A stretch of DNA of 64,000 bases from contig NZ_SKBU01000015.1 of NCBI RefSeq assembly GCF_004337705.1, forward strand, positions 174,676-238,675. The letters are read 5' to 3'. The notes beneath the pieces were generated by a model. That model saw nothing but the letters and a program-made list of their open reading frames with translations. It was not told the origin of the DNA and did not search any database. Position numbers and translations under genes: made by a program. Positions 25,842 to 33,366 of the stretch are shown piece after piece (within the stretch, counting starts at the first letter, position 1; each line of letters begins with the position of its first letter). This stretch comes from Rubrobacter taiwanensis (lineage in GTDB: Bacteria > Actinomycetota > Rubrobacteria > Rubrobacterales > Rubrobacteraceae).

Positions 25842-26720
25842 TCACCCGGGCGGTTTGGCGGACACCCGCCGCCCGCTCAGGAGCACGGCGAGTCCGGCGA
25901 GCACGACCGTCCCACCCGCCAGCGTCCGGAGGCCCGGAACCTCGCCCAGGATCAGCCAGGCCAGCAACGTGGAGCCGATCGGCTCGGCCAGGATCGTACC
26001 GGAGACTATGGAGGCCTCTACGTATCTGAGAGCCCAGTTGAAGACGGTGTGTCCCAGGATCTGCGGGCCGAAGGCTATGGCCCAGATCCAGAACCACGTC
26101 TCACCGGAGTATCCCCAGAGCGGCGCGCCGGAGAGCAGAACCACCGGCAGCAGGGAGAGCGCGGCCGCAGCATACACCACCACCGCGTAGGGGAGTATCC
26201 CCATCCCGCCCGTCCTGAGCGCCCGCCCGATGAGCACGTACACCGCAACGGCGACGGCTCCGAGCAGGGCGAGCAGGTTGCCGAAAGGCGCAGCCTCCCC
26301 GAAAGAGGTGTCGCCCGCGATGACGGCCGTGCCCGCCAGCGCGATTACTATCCCGGCCAGCGTGGTGCGGGAGGTGCGCTCCCCCAGAAATAGGTAGGCC
26401 AGAAGCGCCACGAAGACCGGCTGCGTCGAGACGAGCACGACGCTCGCGGCTACGCTGGTGTAGTCGAGGGAGGAGATCCAGAACCCGAAGTGAGCGCCCA
26501 GCGCCACCCCGGAGGCTATGCAGACCCGGAGATCCCGGCCGCGCGGCAGGCGTTCGCGGCGGTACAGAAGGAAGGGCAGCAGGATCGCGACGCCCAGAGC
26601 GTTGCGCCAGAACGCTATGGCGAGCGCCGGAGCGTCGGCGAGCCGGATGAAGACGGCCGCCGCGGAGACCGCCAGAACCCCGGCGCCTACGGCCGGTAGC
26701 GCGACCTTATCCCGTACCAA
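25842..26720 (-). CDS. EamA/DMT family transporter
   Basis: A drug/metabolite transporter of about 292 residues with ten hydrophobic segments and two EamA repeats (FWRNALGVAILLPFLL and the C-terminal ILAEPIGSTLLAWLILGE). Substrate unknown. I place the start at TTG 26720 (SLVRDKVALPAVGAG), overlapping the end of the YdcF-like gene by 34 bases; starts inside 26720-26777 are possible. Last member of the prsW-mobA-ydcF-eamA operon. Confidence 0.82.
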   Translation of the reverse strand: MVRDKVALPAVGAGVLAVSAAAVFIRLADAPALAIAFWRNALGVAILLPFLLYRRERLPRGRDLRVCIASGVALGAHFGFWISSLDYTSVAASVVLVSTQPVFVALLAYLFLGERTSRTTLAGIVIALAGTAVIAGDTSFGEAAPFGNLLALLGAVAVAVYVLIGRALRTGGMGILPYAVVVYAAAALSLLPVVLLSGAPLWGYSGETWFWIWAIAFGPQILGHTVFNWALRYVEASIVSGTILAEPIGSTLLAWLILGEVPGLRTLAGGTVVLAGLAVLLSGRRVSAKPPG

Positions 26721-27259
26721 ACTATCCCCACAGCCTCCCGGACAAACTGCTCCCGGCGCCGCCCCTCCCTGCGCCACATCGGGCTCTCGTACACCGGAGC
26801 GGCGGACGCCTTCATACCGTATACCTTAAAGACGGAGACGGTCCTGACGCAATGCAGCGGGTCGGTGACCACCAGCACGCTCTCCAACCCCGCCCGGCGG
26901 GCGATCTCCGCTACGAGCCGGGCCGACTCGCGGGTGTTGCGGGCGCGCTCCTCCGGCAGGATCTTCTCCCCCGGCACCCCCTCGGAGCGCAGGAGTTCTG
27001 CCGCGACCGCCGCCTCGCTCGGCGGGTTCTCACCCACGCCCCCCGTGGGGATGACGGCCCGTACCGTCCCGGAGCGCCAGAGCTCCGCAGCCCGCAGGGC
27101 GCGAGCCCGCAGCGTCCCGCTGGCGACCCCGCCGGAACAGACCTCGGCCCCGAGCACCACCGCCGCGTCGGCCGCCGGCGGGCTGCCGAAGACGTCGTCG
27201 CCCCTCCAGACCCGGAAGAGGAGCCACAGCTCGCGCAGGATGCCGCCCGGCAACCTCAA
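26687..27259 (-). CDS. YdcF/SanA/ElyC-like DUF218 protein
   Basis: A 190-residue protein with the DUF218 pattern: AAVVLGAEV, SGTLRARALRAAELW, PTGGVGENPPSEA, PEERARNTRESARL and VVTDPLHCVRT. Relatives (SanA, ElyC, YdcF) are linked to envelope integrity, but the activity is not settled. The TTG start overlaps the mobA stop as TTGA with GGAGG 8 bases upstream. No clear membrane anchor remains apart from LRELWLLFRVW. Confidence 0.82.
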   Translation of the reverse strand: MRLPGGILRELWLLFRVWRGDDVFGSPPAADAAVVLGAEVCSGGVASGTLRARALRAAELWRSGTVRAVIPTGGVGENPPSEAAVAAELLRSEGVPGEKILPEERARNTRESARLVAEIARRAGLESVLVVTDPLHCVRTVSVFKVYGMKASAAPVYESPMWRREGRRREQFVREAVGIVWYGIRSRYRP

Positions 27260-27831
27260 CCGGCGAGCCTCCGGGCCGTTTCCAGATCGGCGGGGGTATT
27301 CACGTTCATCAAGAGTACGCCGGGATCTCCGAAGCCCCTCAACACCTCCTCCTCAACGTACTCTACATCCTCCACGCTCTCCAGGAACCGGCGCATGCTC
27401 CGCTCCCCGCGGTCCAGAGCCTCCCTCACGAGCGGCAGCAGGCCCCGGTCGTACGCCGCGCAGAGCGGTTGCAACCTCCCCCCGGGGAGCGGGACCGCCG
27501 CGGCAGCCGGACGCTCCAGCAGGTAGCGCAGGAGCTCCGGCGAGAGGAACGGCATGTCCCCGGCTACGACCAGCACGCGCGGGTGCCGGGCGGCGGCAAG
27601 GCCCGACTCGACGCCCGCCAGAGGCCCCTCCCGGCCGGGCCGGAGATCTCCGACCGCCCGCGCTCCGGGCACCTCAGCAGCACGCCCCGCCACGATCAGC
27701 TCCCCGCAGACCGCCCCGGCGGCGCGGCAGGCCCGCAAGAGCAGCGGTTCCCCGCCCACCTCCAGCCGCAGCTTGTCGCGGCCCATCCGGCGGCTCGCTC
27801 CGCCGGCGAGCACGACGCCTGAAGCCCTCAG
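27256..27831 (-). CDS. mobA: Molybdenum cofactor guanylyltransferase, apparent CTG start
   Basis: Adds GMP to molybdopterin to make the bis-MGD cofactor. The 191-residue protein has the nucleotidyltransferase loop VVLAGGASRRMGRDK at the very start, then GPLAGVESGL, VVAGDMPFLSPELL and LLMNVNTPADL. In frame there is no ATG/GTG/TTG before this loop except one inside it. A CTG (27831-27829) sits 4 bases behind GGGGGAGG and overlaps the prsW stop as CTGA, so CTG is the likely start. Other molybdopterin genes are not in the window. Confidence 0.85.
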   Translation of the reverse strand: MRASGVVLAGGASRRMGRDKLRLEVGGEPLLLRACRAAGAVCGELIVAGRAAEVPGARAVGDLRPGREGPLAGVESGLAAARHPRVLVVAGDMPFLSPELLRYLLERPAAAAVPLPGGRLQPLCAAYDRGLLPLVREALDRGERSMRRFLESVEDVEYVEEEVLRGFGDPGVLLMNVNTPADLETARRLAG

Positions 27832-28790
27832 ACCGCCTCCCCCCGGAGCTCGCCGATGCGCTGCCGCAGGTGCCGCACGGAGGACTCCCCCGGAGCGGCG
27901 CGCGAGGAGCGGGACAACCGCTTGGTGAAGGCCAGATCCACGGCCGCGCCGTGCACCCGGCGCGCCCGGGACCAGGTCCCGAGCTCGCCGGTCAGGATGA
28001 GCCGCAGGTAGTAGAGGGTGCGGCGGAAGTAGGTCGGCAAGATCCCGTACTCGGCGGCCGTTATGGTGCCCAGGTCCACCTCCTCCCGCAGCTCCTCCCG
28101 GATGGTGCGCCGCTCGACCGCCAGCCACACGGTGATGAGGACCACGTAGAGCAGGATCACGACCGCCTGCAACACGTAGGCCAGCGGGCCGAAGAAGAAG
28201 GCCGTGAAGTTGAACGCGGCGTGCAGCGCTACGGCTCCGGCCAGCCCCGCGAGCGGCAGAGCCAGCTTCAGGGAGAGGGGCCTCACCCAGGGCACGAGCC
28301 CGAACCCGATCCCGATCAGGGAGGTGAACGCGGCGTGGGCGAAGCCTCCGAAGAGGCGCCGGATGACGAAGACCTCCTCGCCAAACTGCAGCAGGTAGAG
28401 GTAGTCCTCGGCCAGCGAGAACCCGAATCCCACCGCCGATCCGTAGACTATCCCGTCCATCACGCCCGAGAACTGCAGCCTCCCGCGCCGGCGGGCGAAC
28501 AGGTAAGAGACGGCGAACACGATCAGGAGCGCCAGCCCCTTAGCACACTCCTCGATCACGGGCGCTGCGACCACCGTGGTCAGGAAGTCCACCCCCTCGG
28601 CCCCGACTACCACGCTGACCGCAACGGCGAAGATGGCCTCGAAGAAGATCGAGATCACCACGGCCACCGTAAACCCCCAGACGAAGACCGGGATTATATA
28701 CCGCAGCGGCTCCCGCTCGTAGAGATCTATCGCCCGGATGAAGAGCAGGTAGATGATAGCCTGGACGAGGGCTATCCCGGCGAGCGTCAT
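27828..28790 (-). CDS. PrsW-family intramembrane metalloprotease
   Basis: A 320-residue polytopic protein with the PrsW/CAAX-type site PVIEECAKGL (E80, E81, K84) and two later His motifs, FAHAAFTS and LHAAFNF. PrsW cleaves membrane anti-sigma factors in Bacillus; the substrate here is unknown. The C-terminal 90 residues are basic and soluble (RRVHGAAVDLAFTKRLSRSS). It starts at ATG 28790, overlapping the stop of a 9-residue ORF in ATGA, and heads a four-gene operon. Confidence 0.85.
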   Translation of the reverse strand: MTLAGIALVQAIIYLLFIRAIDLYEREPLRYIIPVFVWGFTVAVVISIFFEAIFAVAVSVVVGAEGVDFLTTVVAAPVIEECAKGLALLIVFAVSYLFARRRGRLQFSGVMDGIVYGSAVGFGFSLAEDYLYLLQFGEEVFVIRRLFGGFAHAAFTSLIGIGFGLVPWVRPLSLKLALPLAGLAGAVALHAAFNFTAFFFGPLAYVLQAVVILLYVVLITVWLAVERRTIREELREEVDLGTITAAEYGILPTYFRRTLYYLRLILTGELGTWSRARRVHGAAVDLAFTKRLSRSSRAAPGESSVRHLRQRIGELRGEAV

Positions 28791-28816
28791 GGCGACCTGG
28801 TCTCAGCGGCCAGCAT
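28787..28816 (-). CDS. Leaderless 9-residue ORF coupled to prsW
   Basis: ATG 28816 lies 8 bases after a consensus -10 TATAAT (28830-28825), so the transcript should begin at or just before it. It encodes MLAAETRSP and ends with TGA overlapping the prsW ATG as ATGA. prsW itself has only a weak AGG before its start, so ribosomes probably reach it by terminating on this ORF. Confidence 0.5.
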   Translation of the reverse strand: MLAAETRSP

Positions 28817-28824
28817 GGACCCGC

Positions 28825-28830
28825 ATTATA
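28825..28830 (-). promoter_or_regulatory. -10 hexamer of the prsW operon
   Basis: TATAAT on the reverse strand. No recognisable -35 at 16-18 bases. A forward TAAAAT (28842-28847) in the same gap may serve the divergent flavin reductase gene. Confidence 0.5.
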
Positions 28831-28883
28831 CCCGCACTTGTTAAAATAGCCCCGTCGTTTCCGAGATCGAAAGCAGGGAGGCC

Positions 28884-29369
28884 GTGTCCAACGACGTAGC
28901 GGATCTCAGCACCATATCCAGCGCCCTCTCGCGCCTGCTGCACGGCGTCTACGTCCTCAGCACGCGCCGGGGCCGCCAGCTCTCGGCGATGACGGCCGCC
29001 TGGGTGATGCAGGCCTCCGAGCACCCACCGGCCGTGGCGGTCGCCGTAAACCGGGACAACTACACGCACGACGCGATCCTGGAGAGCGAGACCTTCGCCC
29101 TGAGCATCCTGCGCGAAGACCAGGTGAACGTCGCTGCGCACTTCGGGACCACGAGCAGCGAGTACGACGAGAAGTTCGCCGGCATCCCCTACCAGCGGAC
29201 GCCCAACGGCTCCCCGGTGCTGCTGGACTGCCTCGCCTACCTGGACTGCCGCCTGCGGAACACCGCACACATAGGGAGCTACACCGTCTTCGTCGGCGAA
29301 GTCACCGCGGCCGAGATCATGGACGAGACGGGATCGCCCCTGATCTACGAGGCCAGCGAGTACGAGTAA
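28884..29369 (+). CDS. Flavin reductase-like, FMN-binding protein
   Basis: A 161-residue protein of the split-barrel flavin reductase family. Typical stretches: LLHGVYVLSTRRGRQLSAMTA near the start, PPAVAVAVNRDNYTHD and FALSILREDQ. Such proteins bind FMN or FAD and reduce it with NAD(P)H, often for a partner monooxygenase. GTG start behind GGGAGG. The ridA-like gene follows after 13 bases. Confidence 0.85.
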   Translation: MSNDVADLSTISSALSRLLHGVYVLSTRRGRQLSAMTAAWVMQASEHPPAVAVAVNRDNYTHDAILESETFALSILREDQVNVAAHFGTTSSEYDEKFAGIPYQRTPNGSPVLLDCLAYLDCRLRNTAHIGSYTVFVGEVTAAEIMDETGSPLIYEASEYE

Positions 29370-29382
29370 CGGGAGGTACAGG

Positions 29383-29844
29383 GTGGGAGAGATAGAGGCG
29401 AAGCTGGAGACGCTCGGGCACCGGCTCCCGGCTGTCCCGGAGCCTGCCGGAGCCTACATACCCGCGGTCCGCACCGGTAACCACGTCTATACCTCCGGAC
29501 AGGTGCCCTTCGAGGACGGCGAGCTGGCATCCTCCGGCAAGGTGGGTGCAGAGGTCTCTCTCGAAGAGGCCCGGGCCGCGGCGCGAACCTGCGTCCTGAA
29601 CGCTCTGGCCGCGATCCGGGCCGAGCTCGGTTCGCTGGACCGTGTGGCGCGCATAGTGAAGCTGACGGTCTTCGTGGCCTCCGCAGAGGGCTTCAACGAT
29701 CAGGCCCGGGTGGCCAACGGGGCCTCCGAACTGCTGGGAGAGATCTTCGGCGAGCGGGGAGCGCACGCCCGATCCGCCGTGGGGGTCTTCGAGCTGCCGC
29801 TCGGCGCGCCGGTCGAGGTAGAGGTGATAGCCGAGATCGGTTAA
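29383..29844 (+). CDS. ridA: RidA/YjgF family protein
   Basis: A 153-residue protein with the YjgF-fold motifs VYTSGQVPFEDGEL, CVLNALAAIRAELGSL, FNDQARVANGASELLGEIFG and HARSAVGVFELPLGAPVEVE, including the Arg needed for imine deamination. RidA proteins hydrolyse reactive 2-aminoacrylate, protecting PLP enzymes. This longer version resembles the YoaB/RidA-related subgroup. GTG start with GGGAGG. The operon with the flavin reductase is inferred from spacing. Confidence 0.87.
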   Translation: MGEIEAKLETLGHRLPAVPEPAGAYIPAVRTGNHVYTSGQVPFEDGELASSGKVGAEVSLEEARAAARTCVLNALAAIRAELGSLDRVARIVKLTVFVASAEGFNDQARVANGASELLGEIFGERGAHARSAVGVFELPLGAPVEVEVIAEIG

Positions 29845-29852
29845 GACCTCCT

Positions 29853-31601
29853 TCAGGTGGCCGGCCGGTTAGTCTCGGCGGGCTTGAGATACCTGTAGGT
29901 GTCCTCATGCAGCACGCCGTCGAAGACGACCTCTCCGCCGCGCTCGATCCGCTGGTAGGTCACCCACCGGGTCATGGGATTGCCCTCGGCGTCGGTGCCG
30001 TCGAAGACCTTCTCGGAGCGCATCTCCACCTCAAGCCCGGTAGGCCGGCCGTAGATCCTGGAGATGACGTCCCCCGTGCTCTCGTCGACCTGCTGCTTGA
30101 TGAGTATGTAGCCGTCGGTGGTGTTCTGGAACTTCATGTCCAGCGCCCCGAACCACACGGTGGCATCGAAGCCGGGCCGGATGTAGGGCAGCTCGGCATA
30201 GTGGGGGTGGCGCTCGATAACGTCCAGACCGGCGTAGTTGGCCGCCATGTACAGCGTGGACGAGACCTGGCAGAGCCCGCCGCCGTCGGCCGTCTCGACG
30301 CGTCCGTCGACGATCACCTTCGCCTCCTCGTAGCTCAACGGCGCCGCCAAGGCGTTGAACGAGAAGACCTCACCCGGGGCCAGCAGCGTGTCGTTGATGG
30401 CGTTAGAGGCGATCTGCAGGTTCTTAACCCGGCCCGGGTCGTCGTCGTAGCTCAGGTAGTTGGTCCTGTACTGGCCGATGAGCGTGGTCGGCTTCAGCCG
30501 CTCGGCCCGGGCCGTGGTGAGCTCGGGTTCGGCGACGACGACCGGCAGCTCGTAGCGGTGCTGCCCCTGAAAGAGCCCCTCGCTCAGCGCGGTGAAGAAG
30601 CGCTCCTCCTGCAGCCTCAGACCGGTCTGACTCGGGATCACCTCCACCGAGTTCCCCACGACCTCGAACTCCGCGTCCCGCGCCGGAACGTTGAGCGTCG
30701 CGTACATATCTGCAGCAAGGCTCCTGAAAGCTTCCTGACTGAGGGAGACCTCTATCTCGGAGCCCCGGGGCTGGATCTGGATCGCCTGAGCCACCTGGGC
30801 GGGAGCGAAGGTCCACTCCTCATCTTGCTCGCTGGCGCGGAGCACCAGCGGCCGCTGCAGCGCCAGCGAGAGCTCCGCCTCGGCCTCCCGGGCCGCCGAT
30901 GTGGGAACGGCGGGCCGGAGCACCTCGCCCACGATCTCAACCTCGCCGGAGATCTCATCGACGGCCTGCCGTACGTTGGCCAGCGTGGCCTCCCGGTCCA
31001 TCCGGTACCCCGACTCGGCGCGCCGTACCTCTACCGTGCCCCCGTCGAGGGAGACGGCGGCGTCGCGCGGCGGGCGGTCGAGCCTCCCGGCCAGCTCCTG
31101 CACCGCTGCCTCCGCCGCTGCTTCGTCGTAGGTGACGGCGAGATCCACCCTCACACCGCCCGTGGCGGCTTCGAAGCGGTCGCCGAGCCGCTCCAGGATG
31201 GAGCCGCTCCTTCCGACCGAATAGGCCTCGCTCACGGTGCGTCCCACGTCCACCTGAATCCCGAGCCGTTCGGCCGTGAGGGTCACATCATCCCCGGGGC
31301 CGCGGAACGTAATCTCATCCAGCCGGCTGGCGCTCCGCTCCCGCACCAGCCGCTCAGCCTCAGAGGGGCTCAGCCCACCCACGTCTATGCTGCCGACGTA
31401 GATGCCGCGGTAGATCCTGTCCTGATTGAGCCTGTAGTCCGCCGCGACGGCGACGGCGATCAGGGCGCAGGCGAAGATCAGAAGCCCGACCGCGCCGAAA
31501 CCCGACCGCCGGCCCTCGCGTCCCTCCCGGCCCCAACCCTCAAGCGACGCCCTCCGGTCGCGCCGCCTCGTGTATCGCGGTGTGCTGCTCCTTCTGCCCA
31601 T
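29853..31601 (-). CDS. VanW family protein with peptidoglycan-binding repeats
   Basis: About 582 residues: a basic N-terminus, one transmembrane helix (GAVGLLIFACALIAVAVAA), two PG-binding (PG_binding_4-type) domains such as IYVGSIDVGGLSPSEAERLV, and the VanW domain near the C-terminus with LAPGEVFSFNALAAPLS, GGGLCQVSSTLYMAA and HYAELPYIRPGFDATVW. VanW proteins sit with vancomycin resistance clusters in some bacteria but are widespread envelope proteins of unclear activity. ATG 31601 is my choice; ATG 31634 is an alternative. Confidence 0.88.
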   Translation of the reverse strand: MGRRSSTPRYTRRRDRRASLEGWGREGREGRRSGFGAVGLLIFACALIAVAVAADYRLNQDRIYRGIYVGSIDVGGLSPSEAERLVRERSASRLDEITFRGPGDDVTLTAERLGIQVDVGRTVSEAYSVGRSGSILERLGDRFEAATGGVRVDLAVTYDEAAAEAAVQELAGRLDRPPRDAAVSLDGGTVEVRRAESGYRMDREATLANVRQAVDEISGEVEIVGEVLRPAVPTSAAREAEAELSLALQRPLVLRASEQDEEWTFAPAQVAQAIQIQPRGSEIEVSLSQEAFRSLAADMYATLNVPARDAEFEVVGNSVEVIPSQTGLRLQEERFFTALSEGLFQGQHRYELPVVVAEPELTTARAERLKPTTLIGQYRTNYLSYDDDPGRVKNLQIASNAINDTLLAPGEVFSFNALAAPLSYEEAKVIVDGRVETADGGGLCQVSSTLYMAANYAGLDVIERHPHYAELPYIRPGFDATVWFGALDMKFQNTTDGYILIKQQVDESTGDVISRIYGRPTGLEVEMRSEKVFDGTDAEGNPMTRWVTYQRIERGGEVVFDGVLHEDTYRYLKPAETNRPAT

Positions 31602-31611
31602 CTCGGAAAAT

Positions 31612-31665
31612 TCACTCCTTGGAGGGGTCGCCATACCCCCCAGCGCGTCGTCCCGCCTCCTGCAT
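31612..31665 (-). CDS. Upstream ORF of vanW-like gene
   Basis: ATG 31665 to TGA 31612 encodes 17 residues (MQEAGRRAGGYGDPSKE) downstream of a good promoter. Its last codons AAG GAG supply the only ribosome-binding sequence before the VanW ATG 10 bases after the stop. A leader ORF with coupled reinitiation is plausible. Confidence 0.35.
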   Translation of the reverse strand: MQEAGRRAGGYGDPSKE

Positions 31666-31694
31666 TGCAGAAAAGAGAATCTCTCCCGTCCGAC

Positions 31695-31723
31695 AATATA
31701 GCAATCCCGCAGCCCGATTCCAA
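31695..31723 (-). promoter_or_regulatory. Promoter of the VanW gene
   Basis: -35 TTGGAA (31723-31718), exactly 17 bases, -10 TATATT (31700-31695) on the reverse strand. Confidence 0.7.
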
Positions 31724-31741
31724 CTTCCCGCTCCGGGGCGT

Positions 31742-31770
31742 TTGAGAGTCCCCTCCTTGCGGTATATATG
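31742..31770 (+). promoter_or_regulatory. Promoter of the tandem glutaredoxin genes
   Basis: -35 TTGAGA (31742-31747) and -10 TATATG (31765-31770) with 17 bases between; TATATA two bases earlier is an alternative. It is divergent from the VanW promoter. Confidence 0.55.
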
Positions 31771-31827
31771 TGTTGCGTCTTACAAAGCAGCCGGTCATCT
31801 GGTACAAAAGAGTCGGGCAAGGGAGAG

Positions 31828-31878
31828 GCCGGACGCCGGACATCTTACGTGATAGGGTAAGGTCCGGCGCAAGCCGGA
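31828..31878 (+). ncRNA. Structured 5' leader of the glutaredoxin operon
   Basis: GCCGGAC-AT-CTTAC (31835-31848) pairs with GTAAG-GTCCGGC (31857-31868), a 12-bp stem with a two-base bulge and an 8-base loop. The same GTCCGGC can instead pair with an upstream second copy of GCCGGAC (31828-31834), and TCCGG (31863-31867) can pair with CCGGA (31874-31878) near the ribosome site. These are mutually exclusive folds. I match it to no known riboswitch class. Confidence 0.5.
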
Positions 31879-31895
31879 AAGTAGCTGGAGGAAGA

Positions 31896-32150
31896 ATGGA
31901 AAGGGTAGTCAAGAGAGTGGTGCTCTTTCTGGTGAGGGAGTGTGCCGTATGCGCCCGGGTAGCGCAGTACCTGCGCGAGCGGGGCGTGGAGTTCGAGGAG
32001 CGGGACGTGCGCAGCGACCCGCAGGCCCTGGCGGAGCTGCAGCGCAAAACGCACCAGAACCAGGTACCGGTGCTGCGCGTGGACGAGGAGTACGTAGTGG
32101 GCTACGATCCCGCGGAGATAGACCGCGCGTTGGAGAGTAAGGCCGGTTAA
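31896..32150 (+). CDS. Thioredoxin/glutaredoxin-like protein (CAVC)
   Basis: An 84-residue thioredoxin-fold protein with the redox motif CAVC (ECAVCARVAQYLRERG, Cys at about 16 and 19), then EERDVRSDPQ, the cis-proline QVPVLRVDEEYVVGYD and an end helix. ATG 31896 follows GGAGG. It resembles the DUF836/glutaredoxin-like group and probably reduces disulfides. A second glutaredoxin gene follows after 16 bases. Confidence 0.82.
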   Translation: MERVVKRVVLFLVRECAVCARVAQYLRERGVEFEERDVRSDPQALAELQRKTHQNQVPVLRVDEEYVVGYDPAEIDRALESKAG

Positions 32151-32166
32151 GAGCGAAAGGAGGCGG

Positions 32167-32424
32167 ATGACGCAACCGGTTCGCAACGGCTCGGAGAAGA
32201 TAACGCTCTACTCCGGCAACTACTGCCCCTACTGCATCAGGGTCAAACGCGAGCTCGAGCGCCTAGAGCTGGACTATGAAGAGGTCAACGCCGACGAAGA
32301 CGGCCGCGAGACCGTGATCCGGCTCTCCGGCCAGCGGGCCATCCCGATCCTCACCATCGGGGATGAGGTGCTCGTGGACTCCGGCAACATAATCCGCGAG
32401 CTGCGCGCCCGCTACGCCGCTTGA
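32167..32424 (+). CDS. grxC: Glutaredoxin (CPYC)
   Basis: An 85-residue glutaredoxin with the classical CPYC site (YSGNYCPYCIRVKRELE, Cys 20 and 23), the cis-Pro loop RAIPILTIGDEVLVDSG and a C-terminal helix. It should reduce protein disulfides or mixed thiols. As a high-GC actinobacterium may use a thiol other than glutathione, the true reductant is uncertain. ATG behind GGAGG. A strong palindromic terminator follows. Confidence 0.9.
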   Translation: MTQPVRNGSEKITLYSGNYCPYCIRVKRELERLELDYEEVNADEDGRETVIRLSGQRAIPILTIGDEVLVDSGNIIRELRARYAA

Positions 32425-32429
32425 AGTAC

Positions 32430-32457
32430 GCGAGAGGCCCCTGCAGGGGCCTCTCGC
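32430..32457. terminator. Bidirectional terminator hairpin
   Basis: A perfect 12-bp stem GCGAGAGGCCCC / GGGGCCTCTCGC with a TGCA loop lies between the glutaredoxin stop (32424) and the convergent gene end (32469). On the forward side it is followed by a T/C-rich run. It can serve both transcripts. Confidence 0.8.
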
Positions 32458-32468
32458 CCATTCTCTCT

Positions 32469-33278
32469 CTACTCTCCCTCCAGCTCTTCCAGCACGTACC
32501 GGCCGTAGAAGGCGATCGAATCCTCCGGCCCGGAGTCGAGGAACTGCCGGGCCTGGCCTATGGGGTCGGCCGTGAACCGCTCAAACGCCACCACGTGGCG
32601 GTCCCCCCATTCGGGGTCCGAGCTCCACTCACCCGGGGGTTCGGCACGAGTGCGGATCGTCTCTCCCACGTAGCAGCCGAGACAGAGGGGGAGAGCCTCG
32701 ATCGTCTGGAGGTCCGGCTCTTCCTCCAGCGCCGAGAGGAGGAGCTCCTCCACCAGCGGCAGGCTCTCCGGAGTATAGTCTAGCTCTATACCCCAGTAGC
32801 GCCCGGCGGTCTCCCTGAAGGCCTCGGCGCTGGAGCGCGGGTCGTCCGGATTATGGCGGCCCAGGAGCCCGAGCTGGAAGACGGCGGCCGGAGTCCGGCG
32901 GGTGAAGAAGCTCACGTCCCGGGGCACGGGGTGCGCGCTCAGCACCTGCATCTCGGCCTCCGAGAAGTCCGACTCCCGGAGGATGGACGCCGCCCGGATG
33001 GTCTGTTCACGGGTCTCCTCGTCCCACTCTCCGGTCACGACCTCGATCATGACGTCGCCGTCCTCCCGGCGCATGTGAATCGGGAAGACGAAGCTGCCGT
33101 GCGGGGAGTCCACGTCCTTGAAGAGCTCGACGATCTCCTCTCCGCGCTCCTCCAGCTCACCGGCGACGCGGAGTATGGTGGCCGGGCGCGGTGCACCGGG
33201 TTCTATGCGAATCCCCTCCGCAATCCCGGCGGCATCTGCGTCCTGCAAGGTCTCTCCCTCGGACTCTTCCCGGAACAC
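32469..33278 (-). CDS. Conserved-looking acidic protein of unknown function
   Basis: A 269-residue soluble acidic protein from GTG 33278 with GGAGGGAGG. It has no transmembrane segment and no motif I recognise. Stretches such as GSFVFPIHMRREDGDVMIEVVTG and LGCYVGETIRTRAEPPGEW look structured, the latter reminiscent of DUF3806-like small-domain proteins, but I would not assign it. It converges on the glutaredoxin operon. Confidence 0.6.
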   Translation of the reverse strand: MFREESEGETLQDADAAGIAEGIRIEPGAPRPATILRVAGELEERGEEIVELFKDVDSPHGSFVFPIHMRREDGDVMIEVVTGEWDEETREQTIRAASILRESDFSEAEMQVLSAHPVPRDVSFFTRRTPAAVFQLGLLGRHNPDDPRSSAEAFRETAGRYWGIELDYTPESLPLVEELLLSALEEEPDLQTIEALPLCLGCYVGETIRTRAEPPGEWSSDPEWGDRHVVAFERFTADPIGQARQFLDSGPEDSIAFYGRYVLEELEGE

Positions 33279-33331
33279 TCAGCCTCCCTCCTCTTCTCGA
33301 CCGCTGCGAGAATTCTATCACTCCGGGGCAT

Positions 33332-33359
33332 TTGCCGGAATCGTATCCTCTGCTAACCT
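33332..33359 (+). promoter_or_regulatory. Promoter of the histidine phosphatase gene (leaderless)
   Basis: -35 TTGCCG (33332-33337), 16 bases, -10 TAACCT (33354-33359), then 7 bases to ATG 33367. No ribosome site is present. Confidence 0.55.
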
Positions 33360-33366
33360 GTATCGC

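Noticed and set aside
26865-28844. Long forward open frame across the prsW-mobA-ydcF operon
   Set aside because: High GC gives long antisense frames; the translation is Arg/Pro/Gly-rich and has no motif, whereas the reverse genes are clear families.
29907-31745. Forward open frame of 612 codons opposite the VanW gene
   Set aside because: No ribosome site and low-complexity Leu/Gly/His-rich translation; VanW motifs on the other strand are decisive.
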